A stretch of 64,000 nt of DNA from Asterella californica (taxonomy: Eukaryota > Streptophyta > Marchantiopsida > Marchantiales > Aytoniaceae): NCBI GenBank assembly GCA_036924285.1, contig JAYKYS010000002.1:6572001-6636000 (forward strand), in the 5' to 3' direction. The notes beneath the pieces are model-generated. The model saw only the letters and a program-made list of their open reading frames with translations. It was not told the origin of the DNA and ran no database searches. Shown here piece by piece: positions 10,219-19,202 of the stretch. Both the position numbers and the translations under genes were made by a program. How positions within the stretch are numbered: position 1 is the stretch's first letter; each line of letters opens with the position of its first letter.

Positions 10219-12051
10219 ATGCGCGGGATGCAGACGACTAAGGCGCCGAGGCTCCGAGCCTTTGAAGTTAATCGACTAGCTCTTCGCCGCTATGACAAGG
10301 AGCTCGAGGAGATGGGGTTGGCATTCCTCTTACTTCCTTGGTGGGGAATGGTCTCTTCCAAATTGGTACATGAGTTGAAGGTTTGCAAGCAGCATCCGGC
10401 CGATAACAACTATGGGCGACCGTGTAACTGGACCGAAGATCACTGGTCCGGTGTCTTGGGGACTGACGATGCAGGCAGAGAAGGCGATCTTCTCTTCGAT
10501 AGTGTGTCCGCCGCTGCTTCACCCGAAGCAGTGAAGAACTTCCCGAATCTCTTCAGGGAATTGCCTCAAGGGAGGAATGGTTACAGAACGGGCGATTACT
10601 GCGAGCCGAAGAAGAGAGAAGTAGCAGATGCGATTATGGCGATCTTCAGGCCAAGAAGAACAACGTACATGTCGAATTGGCAGATCAACTTCATTGAGCA
10701 GCTCTTCGCCGGAAGAAGAGCACATTGGGCGAGGATCATCCACCGACATGTGCTGAAGCTTTGGAACGCGAATGACTTGGCGTACATAGGACCCTTTGTA
10801 TCGGTGTTCTATATGAGGATGGGGTTGCTATCTGAGGCACAACAGACGAAGTTAGGCTTTACCGCAATTGCCGAGGAAGATGAATTCCAAGTGATACAGA
10901 CTCCAGCCCGAGATGTAAATCTCGAGAAGTTCTTCGATGAAGTCATCGCCGAAGAGCCGAGGACCGAAGTAGCAATGGAAACAACGCCGAGGCAGGAGGC
11001 ATCGACTTCAACACCAGCTGCAGAGAAGACGCCCGAAGCAGTTACTCCGGCCGAAGATGATGATGTAGTAGAGGTATCTCCTCCAGTGCGCAGAAGTGGG
11101 AGGAAGAAACCTCTGGAAGAGACACCGAGGTCGACACAGAAGTCGCGGAAGAAGATGAAGATGACAAGGACCGTTCGCGCCGATGACGAGCCAGTAGAAG
11201 AAGAAGCGACTGAGGAAGCTGACGAAGTTGACACTCCTCGAGCGGAGAAGAGCGTGGATACTTCACCAAAGACTAATTTTGCTCTATCGGCAATGAGGGA
11301 GGTAGACCAGCTTGTCTCTTCGGCGAAGTATGTGCAGGAGGTGGTCGCACCCCTGTTGTACAGCTTAGAGGGAAACCGCGGGACATACGAAGAAGTGGTC
11401 GGCCGGAAGCTGAACCTAGCAGAGTTGGTACAGACGATGCACTTCGGCCGAGGGAACTGGAAGGAGGAGAAGGACAACTTACGAGCAGCTCTCCTCATGG
11501 CGCAGAAGGAGACCCAGGCGAAGATGGAGGAGTTGAAGAACGAGAAAGCGGAGAAAGAGGTTCTTCTTCGGCAGAAGTTGGATAGAGAGAAGGAACATGA
11601 GAAGGTTCTTTCTTTGACGAAGAAGGAGTTGGACGAGGTACGACTTCAACGGGACAGGAACCTGGATGTCGTCGCACAGATGACAAAGGAAAACGAGGAT
11701 CTAAAGCAGCGAGTCATCAAGGCCGAGGAGCTGAGTGCTCAACTTCGGAGTAGGGTCGAGCCGGTGTTGAAGAACTACTTCGCCGTTGAGCTAGACACCG
11801 AAGAGCTGAGTTTTCTTCGTCAGGTTAGAGAGGAGTTCTTAGCTGCAGATGCGGAGGGTACTTCAGCTAGGAACCGGGTAGCTAGGTTAGGACAGCGAGT
11901 AGTTAGGGAGCTTAGGGAGGTTAGAGCAACCGTAGAGTTCTCAGTTTGTGAGATAGGTAGAGAGCTAGCGGTAGAAAGCGGTGTCGTTTCTGGTGTCGTT
12001 TCGGACACAGGACCTTCATCCGGCGGATCAGAAGTAGTCCCGACTTCTTAG
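10219..12051 (+). CDS. LTR-encoded protein of element B, 5' LTR copy (610 aa)
   Basis: The frame is open from 10111 (after a TGA at 10108) and the first in-frame ATG is at 10219, giving 610 residues. I recognise no family. The N-terminal 200 residues look globular, with Trp-rich stretches (LLPWWGMVSSKL, NWTEDHWSG, YMSNWQINFIEQLFAGRRAHWARI, YIGPFVSVFYM). Then comes an acidic/basic low-complexity linker with a short basic patch (SGRKKPL, KSRKKMKM) that might act as a nuclear localisation signal, then a Lys/Glu-rich coiled coil of about 110 residues (KEEKDNLRAALLMAQKETQA onward) and a conserved C-terminal helix block also seen in relic B'. It lies wholly inside U3-like LTR sequence between two TATA boxes. 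Function is unknown; a particle, RNA-binding or regulatory role are all possible. Confidence 0.75.
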   Translation: MRGMQTTKAPRLRAFEVNRLALRRYDKELEEMGLAFLLLPWWGMVSSKLVHELKVCKQHPADNNYGRPCNWTEDHWSGVLGTDDAGREGDLLFDSVSAAASPEAVKNFPNLFRELPQGRNGYRTGDYCEPKKREVADAIMAIFRPRRTTYMSNWQINFIEQLFAGRRAHWARIIHRHVLKLWNANDLAYIGPFVSVFYMRMGLLSEAQQTKLGFTAIAEEDEFQVIQTPARDVNLEKFFDEVIAEEPRTEVAMETTPRQEASTSTPAAEKTPEAVTPAEDDDVVEVSPPVRRSGRKKPLEETPRSTQKSRKKMKMTRTVRADDEPVEEEATEEADEVDTPRAEKSVDTSPKTNFALSAMREVDQLVSSAKYVQEVVAPLLYSLEGNRGTYEEVVGRKLNLAELVQTMHFGRGNWKEEKDNLRAALLMAQKETQAKMEELKNEKAEKEVLLRQKLDREKEHEKVLSLTKKELDEVRLQRDRNLDVVAQMTKENEDLKQRVIKAEELSAQLRSRVEPVLKNYFAVELDTEELSFLRQVREEFLAADAEGTSARNRVARLGQRVVRELREVRATVEFSVCEIGRELAVESGVVSGVVSDTGPSSGGSEVVPTS

Positions 12052-12082
12052 GAAGAAGATCCGTCATCTTCGGGAAAATCTG

Positions 12083-12090
12083 TATATAAG
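12083..12090 (+). promoter_or_regulatory. TATA box downstream of the LTR ORF (5' LTR)
   Basis: TATATAAG about 30 bp after the LTR ORF stop, conserved in relic B' (3046-3053). It probably starts the genomic RNA for gag-pol. The copy in the 3' LTR is at 21634-21641. Confidence 0.6.
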
Positions 12091-12858
12091 CGTTGTGTTG
12101 TTCGTATTCAGGACCTCTATGTGTTTTATCATTTTTGAGTTTTCTATTTCCTGAGTTTACGGAGCCATTGAGTGTTTTGTCTTCTGCGAAAGATTTACCT
12201 ACGAAGTATCGTAGTTTGCTGTGGTAGGAATTAGTCTGGGTGCCGAAGAATTTGCTGTTGACATTTGAAATCAGAGTAGAACGTTTACGGCGAGGACTGA
12301 GAATAGACCAGCATCTGCGGAGTTAGTTTACTACGAAGACAGTTTTGAGCGAAGTTGACTTTGGAAGAAGTTGTTCTTTGGTAGAACACTTAGGAAGAAG
12401 TTCAATCTGGTTCTTCGGCAGAAGAAGAGTCTTCTTCGCCAGAGATTTCCGAGAGCAGTAGTAGTGAAAGTAACTCAGTGTGAAGATATTTAGCATTTAT
12501 GTTGTTAGAGGCTACTTAGTAGCACTTCAGCAGTACTTCCTCGTGTGACATTTCCGTCCGTGGCTCTGTTTCTCTGTTGTTTATCTGTTTCTTGAGGTCC
12601 CTGACCTGTTCAGTACCTGTTATGTTTATTTGTCAGGATTGTCAACTCTGTCTTGTTGGATAGATCTGAGTTTGATCTCTACCGGGACTGATTTCTGCCC
12701 GTGAGAATAAAAGACAACTATAAAGAATCACCTTTGTCACGTGTTTACTACTTTTGGATGATCTTTACTTGCATCTCTGTGGGTTCGATCCTTAAATTAC
12801 TACTTTCGAGCATCTTTTGGTTTTCTTGTGTGTTACATATAGAAGACTGAATAAATTT

Positions 12859-12877
12859 TGGCGCCGCTGCCGGGGAT
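12859..12877 (+). other. Element B primer binding site, tRNA-Asp type
   Basis: TTTTGGCGCCGCTGCCGGGGA begins 22 bp after the LTR; its TGGCGCC core matches the 3' end of plant tRNA-Asp except for one base. A tRNA-Asp primer is characteristic of Athila/Tat retrotransposons. Confidence 0.85.
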
Positions 12878-12927
12878 GCGAATGCTGAAATTATCCAAGA
12901 TCAGTGAACAGAAGTCTAGAGACATGT

Positions 12928-15900
12928 ATGTCGACGGGCAAGCCTGATCCTCCTGGAAACGTGCAATCTGAGAGAGACAGGAGGCGAGAAAGACGAGCAG
13001 AATATCGAGAACAAATTCTGGAAGAAGCTCGTCGGTTGAAAGAAGAGCATAAGAAGAGAGAACGAGGTTGGAGAACACCTAACTCAAAAGAATGGAAGAG
13101 GAAGGAACCAAGCCTTGGTGAATCAAGTTCACCCCGGACACCAAAGTCATTACCTCCAACCCCTTTCGAATCTGCTCAAAGAGAACTTGACTTCGAAGAA
13201 GTTACCACTCGGCTAAGTGCTGAGAACGAACATCCAGAAAGTGAAGTAGGGTGGAAACCTTTCCCCGAAGTCAATACCGTTTTATATCCGCAGTTGTTTA
13301 CTCCTGACCCAGAGGTAGGAAGTGCTTCTGCAGATCAAGATCAGTTTACTTCTTCGAATGAAGAAGCTGCAACTAAGGCAGTAGAAGCTGTTACTACCTT
13401 AGTGGAACTTTTACAGGCGCAGGAACTTATTCCTCAAGCACTGGTGCGGGAAATCCTTCCGTTAACTCCAGTGACTCAGAAGGACAGCGCTGCTCCTTAC
13501 TTACAGCCAACCACAGGACCGTCCATATTCAAGAAGAGACAAGCCCAAGCAGCTGCTGCTGCGGGTATTGCCCCTGCTGTCCTCGTTCAAGCTGCAGTAC
13601 CAGCGCCGATTCCAGCTCCTGCCAAGATAGCAACTCAAGTTCCAAGGGCTCCTTTTGTTCGAAGTATGGCAGGCCAACCCATCACGAAACATGGTTACCC
13701 AAAGTTCAGAGGAGGATCTTCAGATGACGATGAGGATGCAGATGCTTACATTAAATTGTTTGAATCTGTATCTGTCACTAATAAGGAAGATGCTGAACCA
13801 GATCGACTGCGAATCTTTCCGAGTCTTCTCAGGAAGAGAGCACGCAGCTGGTACAATCATGCAAATAGAGTACCAGGAGACATCGATACTTGGGACAAGC
13901 TGAGGACAAAGTTCCTAGAGCGATTCCGAGAAATTGGGTACAATCGTCAAGTTTTAGGAAAGCTGACCAGACTGATCAGAGGAAAGAAAGAGAGCTTAAA
14001 AGATTATGTTCAAAGATTCTACAATCTACTGGACAGAATACCGAGGATGGGTACAGCCAACCCATACTCTATGGATCAAGCCACAGAATGGCTAGTTACA
14101 GGCTTACCGATTGAGATGGAGATCTGGTGTCGCAGAGGAAAGATGGACGCCATCGAAGAGGTTGTTGCCTCAGCAGAAGCATTTGAAGCATCCACCCTCG
14201 GAAGTAAAGGAGGATGGATAAAAGGGAAGAAGAAAGGGAAGAGAGAAAGGAAGGAAGGTAAAACGACTCGGAGGAAGAAGCAGAAGAAGGGTCGCAGAGA
14301 ACCTTCTTCCTCCGAGGAATCTTCTGACGATGAGTCTTCTTCGGCCGAAGCCGAAGAGTCTTCATCGGCGAGTTCATCTTCTTCGAGCGAAGAAGAACGA
14401 AGAATGAAACGTAGTTCTTCGTCCAAGGAAAAGAAAAGCTCGAAGGAAAAGAAGGGGAAGAAAAAGGGAGATAGTAATCAACTCATGGAGGAGATGATAA
14501 AAGGGTTTGCGGATTTGAAAGTGCAGATGATAGGGACTCCTGACAGGAGGAAGTCACCTTCGGCATCACGACCGAGCTTATGGTGTACGACCTGTGGGAA
14601 ACAAGGGCATGCCAATACAGAGTGTACAAACGCCAGGTCATTTCAGGCGTCACATGTAGAATGGGCACCCGCATTCGAGTCGTATTACAGCTCATTTTTT
14701 ATAGAGACTCCAGATGATGTGTATGGAGTACAGTCCATACCACAAGCAACACCACCCCAATCTCCCAGACCTCCTCAACCTTCTCCGATTACCCCGATCC
14801 AACCCATATCCATCTCTAGATTTGTACCAAGAGAGAGAGCACAAAATGTGTCTCAGAAACACTTAATGACTCCAGCAGGAGCCAATAAACCACCACCCCA
14901 TGGGTCTTGTTTCAATTGTGGTAGTACAGAACATTGGTCACCCAATTGTCCACATCCGAAGAAGCACCTAGGCTATGTAGCACTGTGTGCAAAATGTCAT
15001 CAACCAGGGCACGCCACGGCAGACTGTACCAATCCACCAGTGGAGAAGAGAGGGGTTCGCTTTGATCCCAAAACAGAATGTCCTGGAGAAGCTCAACTGC
15101 ACAAGGTAGACTTGGAAGAATGGAAAGCCGCTGGAGATGAAGGATGGCCACCAGAAGAAACTTGGGTTTGTAAAGTGGACACCAGAAGCTCTTTCAAGAC
15201 CAAGCGAAAGGCAGAAGAAGCGCCCATAAAGACTCAATCGAAGAAAGAGCTGAAGAAGCAGAAGAAGGCTGCGGAGAAAGCCAAGAAGAAGATTGTTGAG
15301 GAGGAAACTGAAGAAGAGGAAGAAGAAATACTGAAGAGCGTAAATCCTCCGAGACTACCAGTTGACATTACGGACGAAGTCCGCGAACTCCTGAAGAAGG
15401 AATTACTACGAGCAGGAACTTCGGCAAGAGAAGCTGATACAACTTCGGCCGAAGTACCAGAACAATCAACTTCGTCCGTACCCAAGATTTTCCGTTCTTC
15501 GGCTACTGAAGACAAGACTGCAGCCAAGAACGAGAAGGTTCCGAAGAAGCACAGTCGACCGGAACCTATGAAGAAAGAACCTGTGGCAGTACCACACTAT
15601 GATGTGGTAGCTGATCTAGAAACACAGAAGGCTAACATAAGTTTCAAACAGCTGATTGAAGATAACAAAATTTACAGAAAATTGTTACTTCAAGCACTGA
15701 AGAAACCCACTAAAGCAAGAAGATCAAAGTTGCCTTCTCTGTTTCACATCGAGGCAGAAGACCTGGGATCTCCAGAAGTGGAAGTGGAGGTTGCAGGCTG
15801 TGTAATTAGGAAAGTGCCAATTGACTCGGGGTCAGGAGTCAACATAATGACAGAAGACACGGCACACGCGTTGGGTTTCAGCAAGTTTGAAGAAACTCAG

Positions 15901-16323
15901 CGGGTGTTGCGACTGGCAGATCAAACGAGAAGACGACCACTTGGGTTACTGCGCAACATCCCCACCTTAATAGGCGGAATTTCTTTTAAACTTACTTATG
16001 TTGTGCTGCGCCCTTTGGTTAAATCTGGTTATCAAATTTTGATTGGGAGGCCATGGTTGTATGGTGCCAAGGTACTAACAGATTGGTACCGGCACCGTTT
16101 ACAGTTCAAAGATCCACAGAAACCAACTGATAAGGCTGTGATGGTTTCTTGGAAGAAGATAACACATCAGGGCGAAACAGAGTCGACTGATGAAGGTTAC
16201 ACTTCGGGATCTGATTCATCAACAAGTAGCGCAGGAGAAAGGAAAGGAGACCCTTATTCGATGGTCAACTATCTACAGTGCTATGAAATTGATGAAGAAG
16301 AAGATATGAACGAGGCCGAATAG
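12928..16323 (+). CDS. gag: Element B gag-protease polyprotein
   Basis: The first in-frame ATG is at 12928, giving 1131 codons before TAG. A Retrotrans_gag-type capsid domain is clear (LRIFPSLLRKRARSWYNHAN, then W..LRTKFLERFR and KDYVQRFYNLLDRIP). A Lys-rich and then Ser/Glu-rich stretch follows (about 14220-14460). Three CCHC knuckles are present, CTTCGKQGHANTEC, CFNCGSTEHWSPNC and CAKCHQPGHATADC, where one or two is usual. After another charged region the aspartic protease has the normal DSG site (VPIDSGSGVNIMTE) and ILIGRPWL. Pol follows in the same frame after a single TAG. It would form the particle and package RNA. Confidence 0.9.
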   Translation: MSTGKPDPPGNVQSERDRRRERRAEYREQILEEARRLKEEHKKRERGWRTPNSKEWKRKEPSLGESSSPRTPKSLPPTPFESAQRELDFEEVTTRLSAENEHPESEVGWKPFPEVNTVLYPQLFTPDPEVGSASADQDQFTSSNEEAATKAVEAVTTLVELLQAQELIPQALVREILPLTPVTQKDSAAPYLQPTTGPSIFKKRQAQAAAAAGIAPAVLVQAAVPAPIPAPAKIATQVPRAPFVRSMAGQPITKHGYPKFRGGSSDDDEDADAYIKLFESVSVTNKEDAEPDRLRIFPSLLRKRARSWYNHANRVPGDIDTWDKLRTKFLERFREIGYNRQVLGKLTRLIRGKKESLKDYVQRFYNLLDRIPRMGTANPYSMDQATEWLVTGLPIEMEIWCRRGKMDAIEEVVASAEAFEASTLGSKGGWIKGKKKGKRERKEGKTTRRKKQKKGRREPSSSEESSDDESSSAEAEESSSASSSSSSEEERRMKRSSSSKEKKSSKEKKGKKKGDSNQLMEEMIKGFADLKVQMIGTPDRRKSPSASRPSLWCTTCGKQGHANTECTNARSFQASHVEWAPAFESYYSSFFIETPDDVYGVQSIPQATPPQSPRPPQPSPITPIQPISISRFVPRERAQNVSQKHLMTPAGANKPPPHGSCFNCGSTEHWSPNCPHPKKHLGYVALCAKCHQPGHATADCTNPPVEKRGVRFDPKTECPGEAQLHKVDLEEWKAAGDEGWPPEETWVCKVDTRSSFKTKRKAEEAPIKTQSKKELKKQKKAAEKAKKKIVEEETEEEEEEILKSVNPPRLPVDITDEVRELLKKELLRAGTSAREADTTSAEVPEQSTSSVPKIFRSSATEDKTAAKNEKVPKKHSRPEPMKKEPVAVPHYDVVADLETQKANISFKQLIEDNKIYRKLLLQALKKPTKARRSKLPSLFHIEAEDLGSPEVEVEVAGCVIRKVPIDSGSGVNIMTEDTAHALGFSKFEETQRVLRLADQTRRRPLGLLRNIPTLIGGISFKLTYVVLRPLVKSGYQILIGRPWLYGAKVLTDWYRHRLQFKDPQKPTDKAVMVSWKKITHQGETESTDEGYTSGSDSSTSSAGERKGDPYSMVNYLQCYEIDEEEDMNEAE

Positions 16324-16329
16324 CAATCA
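16321..16329 (+). promoter_or_regulatory. Leaky stop codon TAG-CAA-TCA between gag-protease and pol
   Basis: The stop is followed by CAATCA, which fits the CARYYA context of the tobacco mosaic virus readthrough stop. The frame downstream stays open without interruption through all of pol. This is the signature of translation by stop-codon readthrough rather than frameshifting. Confidence 0.7.
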
Positions 16330-19164
16330 CAGCTAGGTCACGGGAGTGCAGAGACCAGTCATACAGATGGTATAGTCCTTCCAGGAGCATCCCAAGACCT
16401 ACTAATAAGCGAAGGTAAGAGCCTCAAGATTTCTGTTGTGGTACAAGGAGAAGAGTTGGAAGTGTATCGTCAGATGCTGATCCATTACCAAGATGTCTTC
16501 GCCTGGACTGTGGAGGACATGAAGGGGATACCTGCACAGTGGGGAGAACATCGTATCGACCTCATTGAAGGATCAGTACCTGTACGACAAAGGCAGTACC
16601 GACTCAACCCAAAATACTCTTTGATGGTTAAAGACGAGATAGATAAGTACCTAAAGGCAGGTATTATTTTTCCTGTGTTAAGCAGCGAATGGGTAGCACC
16701 CATAGTAGTGGTACCCAAGAAGCAAACAGGAAAGATAAGAGTCTGTCAAGATTTTAGAAAGCTGAATGCAGCAACCAAGAAGGATCATCACCCTTTACCT
16801 TTTACTGATACCATTTTGGATCATGTATCTGGAAAGGAATGTTACAGCTTTTTGGATGGGTTTTCAGGGTACAATCAAGTGTCCATAAGAGAGCAAGATA
16901 AGGACAAGACTACCTTTACTACGGATTGGGGCACTTATGCTTATCACAAGATGCCTTTTGGACTATGCAATGCACCAGCTACTTTTCAGAGGATGATGAC
17001 CTCAATTTTCCAAGATTATTTGCGAAAATTTTTAGAGATCTTTATAGATGATTTTTGTGTTTTTGGCACACGTGAAGAACATGCAGCGTGTTTAGCCAAA
17101 ACCTTTCAGAAGTGTAGGGAAGCCAGACTTGCATTACATCCTGAGAAGTGTTTCTTCGTGATGACTGAAGGAATACTTCTTGGACATAGAGTATCAGGTC
17201 GAGGCATAGAAGTAGATGTAGAGAAAGTTAGAGTGATACTCTCCTTACAGCCCCCTACTGACATCAGCGAGTTGAGAGCCTTCCTAGGACATGTTGGATA
17301 TTACAGAAGGTTCATCAAAGATTACGCCATACTTGCTGCGCCACTGACAGAATTGCTGAAGAAGACGACAGAGTACCATTGGCACGAGAAACAGCATGAG
17401 GCGTTTGAAACGCTGAAGAAGAAGTTGGCAGAAGCACCTGTCATGCGACCCCCAGACTGGGAGAGACCTTTTCAAGTGTATGTAGATACTTCTGCGTTTG
17501 CTATAGGAGTGGTTCTCAGTCAGAAAGATGATGAGAAGAGAGACCACCCAATCTACTATGCGAGTAGACAACTTTCAGCAGCAGAAAAGAACTACACCAC
17601 TACTGAACGTGAAGCGCTGGGAATGGTGTACTCAGTAAAGAAGTTTAGACATTATCTTCTTGGCTATGAGTTTGTTTTTCATGTGGATCATTATGCATTG
17701 AAGCATCTAGTACAGAAGTCAGACTTGTCAGGAAGGATAGCAAGATGGATGTTGTTACTTCAAGAATTCACTTTCACAGTTCAGACCAGACAAGGGATTC
17801 ATCATGAGAATGCTGATTACTTGTCTCGACTGAGAACGGGAGAACGAGTGGATACAGTGGCAGATGACTTTCCAGATGAGGAATTGTTTCAGCTGACCGT
17901 AGCACCTGCTACGAAGTACTATGATCTGTACAGATATTTACAGACTTTGCAGTGCCCAGAAGAAATGGACGCTGAACAGCGAACAGTCTTCATACATCAG
18001 GCGGGACCCTACGAGATGAAGAACGGGATATTGTTCAAAAGAGGGCCTGATGAAGAACTTCGAAGATGTCTGGAAGTGCATGAGATACCACAAGTGGTAG
18101 GAGCACTACACTCGGAACCTGAAGGTGGACACTATGCGCTGAGAAACACTGTGAAGAAGATCCTCTCAGCTGGATACTGGTGGCCAACGATGTACAAAGA
18201 TGTTCAGGAGATCATCAAGAAGTGTGATAACTGTCAACGAGTGGGTAAGCCTACGCCAACCACTCAATGGCCGTTACATCCGATACTTCCATTAGGACCA
18301 TTCGAGAAGTGGGGGATTGATTTTGTAGGACCTATACAACCTGCAACACGCCGCACAAGAAGAAGGTACATACTGATAGCTACTGATTATGCAACGAAGA
18401 TGGTTGAAGCAGCAGCTACCAAGAAAGACGATGCAGCCACTGTGGCTGAGTTTCTGTACACACAGATCATTACTCGATATGGATGCCCACTGGAGTTGGT
18501 GAGTGACCGAGGTACACATTTTTTAAACAAGATGATAGAAGAACTGACAGAGTACTTTGGTATAAAACACCGGAAGACAACACCGTACAATCCAAAAGCT
18601 AACGGATTGACAGAGAAGTCTAATGGAGTGTTGTGCAAGATTCTGAACAAGGTGACAGTGAATCATGCATATGATTGGGATACAAAGTTACCGGCTGTCT
18701 TATGGGCATTTCGGAATGCAGAGAAGATTACAACTCGACAAACACCCTTTTTCCTAACATATGGCATGACACCGATTATGCGAGTTGAATTTGATGTGCC
18801 TACTTACAGAATCCTGTCTGAAGATAGACTGTCAGTGGAGGAGAGTCAACTGTTACGACTTAAGAGTCTGATGACACTTGAGGAAGACCGTGAAGAGTCT
18901 AAACGACTAACGGAGATCATTCAAATGAAGCGGAAAGAGAAGCACGATAAGAAGATCCGCAAAGTGGACATCAAGGATGGAGATTTAGTACTACTGTATG
19001 ACAGTAGGTACACTAAATTTCCAGGGAAGTTACACTTACGTTGGATGGGTCCTTACAAAGTAACGCGTCGTTATAGTAATGGTTCGGTTCAGTTGGAAGA
19101 ACTCGATGGAACATTGTTAGCTACCCGAGTCAATGGGTGGAGGATCAAGAGATACTACTCTTAA
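16324..19164 (+). CDS. pol: Element B pol (RT, RNase H, integrase), made by readthrough
   Basis: The frame is continuous with gag past the TAG and has no start of its own near the border, so its first codon is given as the base after the stop. RT runs from VRQRQYRLNP through VVVPKKQTGKIRVCQDFRKLN, PFGLCNAPATFQRMM and FIDDFCVFG (17041-17052). RNase H has YVDTSAFAIGVVLSQ, ASRQLSAAEKNYTTTEREAL and HVDHYALKHL. Integrase has the HHCC finger (H...H...CDNCQRVG), catalytic blocks WGIDFVGP, SDRGTHFLN and YNPKANGLTEKSN, and a GPY/F-like module (LRWMGPYKV) at the end. No chromodomain is visible. The frame is intact. The RT blocks are those of the Athila/Tat branch. Confidence 0.92.
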   Translation, partial: QSQLGHGSAETSHTDGIVLPGASQDLLISEGKSLKISVVVQGEELEVYRQMLIHYQDVFAWTVEDMKGIPAQWGEHRIDLIEGSVPVRQRQYRLNPKYSLMVKDEIDKYLKAGIIFPVLSSEWVAPIVVVPKKQTGKIRVCQDFRKLNAATKKDHHPLPFTDTILDHVSGKECYSFLDGFSGYNQVSIREQDKDKTTFTTDWGTYAYHKMPFGLCNAPATFQRMMTSIFQDYLRKFLEIFIDDFCVFGTREEHAACLAKTFQKCREARLALHPEKCFFVMTEGILLGHRVSGRGIEVDVEKVRVILSLQPPTDISELRAFLGHVGYYRRFIKDYAILAAPLTELLKKTTEYHWHEKQHEAFETLKKKLAEAPVMRPPDWERPFQVYVDTSAFAIGVVLSQKDDEKRDHPIYYASRQLSAAEKNYTTTEREALGMVYSVKKFRHYLLGYEFVFHVDHYALKHLVQKSDLSGRIARWMLLLQEFTFTVQTRQGIHHENADYLSRLRTGERVDTVADDFPDEELFQLTVAPATKYYDLYRYLQTLQCPEEMDAEQRTVFIHQAGPYEMKNGILFKRGPDEELRRCLEVHEIPQVVGALHSEPEGGHYALRNTVKKILSAGYWWPTMYKDVQEIIKKCDNCQRVGKPTPTTQWPLHPILPLGPFEKWGIDFVGPIQPATRRTRRRYILIATDYATKMVEAAATKKDDAATVAEFLYTQIITRYGCPLELVSDRGTHFLNKMIEELTEYFGIKHRKTTPYNPKANGLTEKSNGVLCKILNKVTVNHAYDWDTKLPAVLWAFRNAEKITTRQTPFFLTYGMTPIMRVEFDVPTYRILSEDRLSVEESQLLRLKSLMTLEEDREESKRLTEIIQMKRKEKHDKKIRKVDIKDGDLVLLYDSRYTKFPGKLHLRWMGPYKVTRRYSNGSVQLEELDGTLLATRVNGWRIKRYYS

Positions 19165-19186
19165 GTGTTCGCGGGGTCGCTTCACA

Positions 19187-19202
19187 ATTGAGAGGGGGAG
19201 TA
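19187..19202 (+). other. Element B polypurine tract
   Basis: TTGAGAGGGGGAGTA precedes the TG of the 3' LTR at 19203. It is the expected plus-strand primer. Confidence 0.75.

Larger units (their letters stand above)
9652..12837 (+). repeat. Element B 5' LTR
   Basis: 3186 bp, unusually long, starting TGTGAAGCCTTGG and ending GTGTGTTACA. It contains a first TATA box, a long ORF, and a second TATA box. The 3' copy is at 19203-22388 with the same length. Confidence 0.95.

Noticed and set aside
10809..11498. A 229-codon Ser-rich ORF on the minus strand of the B LTR
   Set aside because: It is the antisense shadow of the acidic, Glu/Lys-rich part of the LTR ORF, and low-complexity codons explain it.
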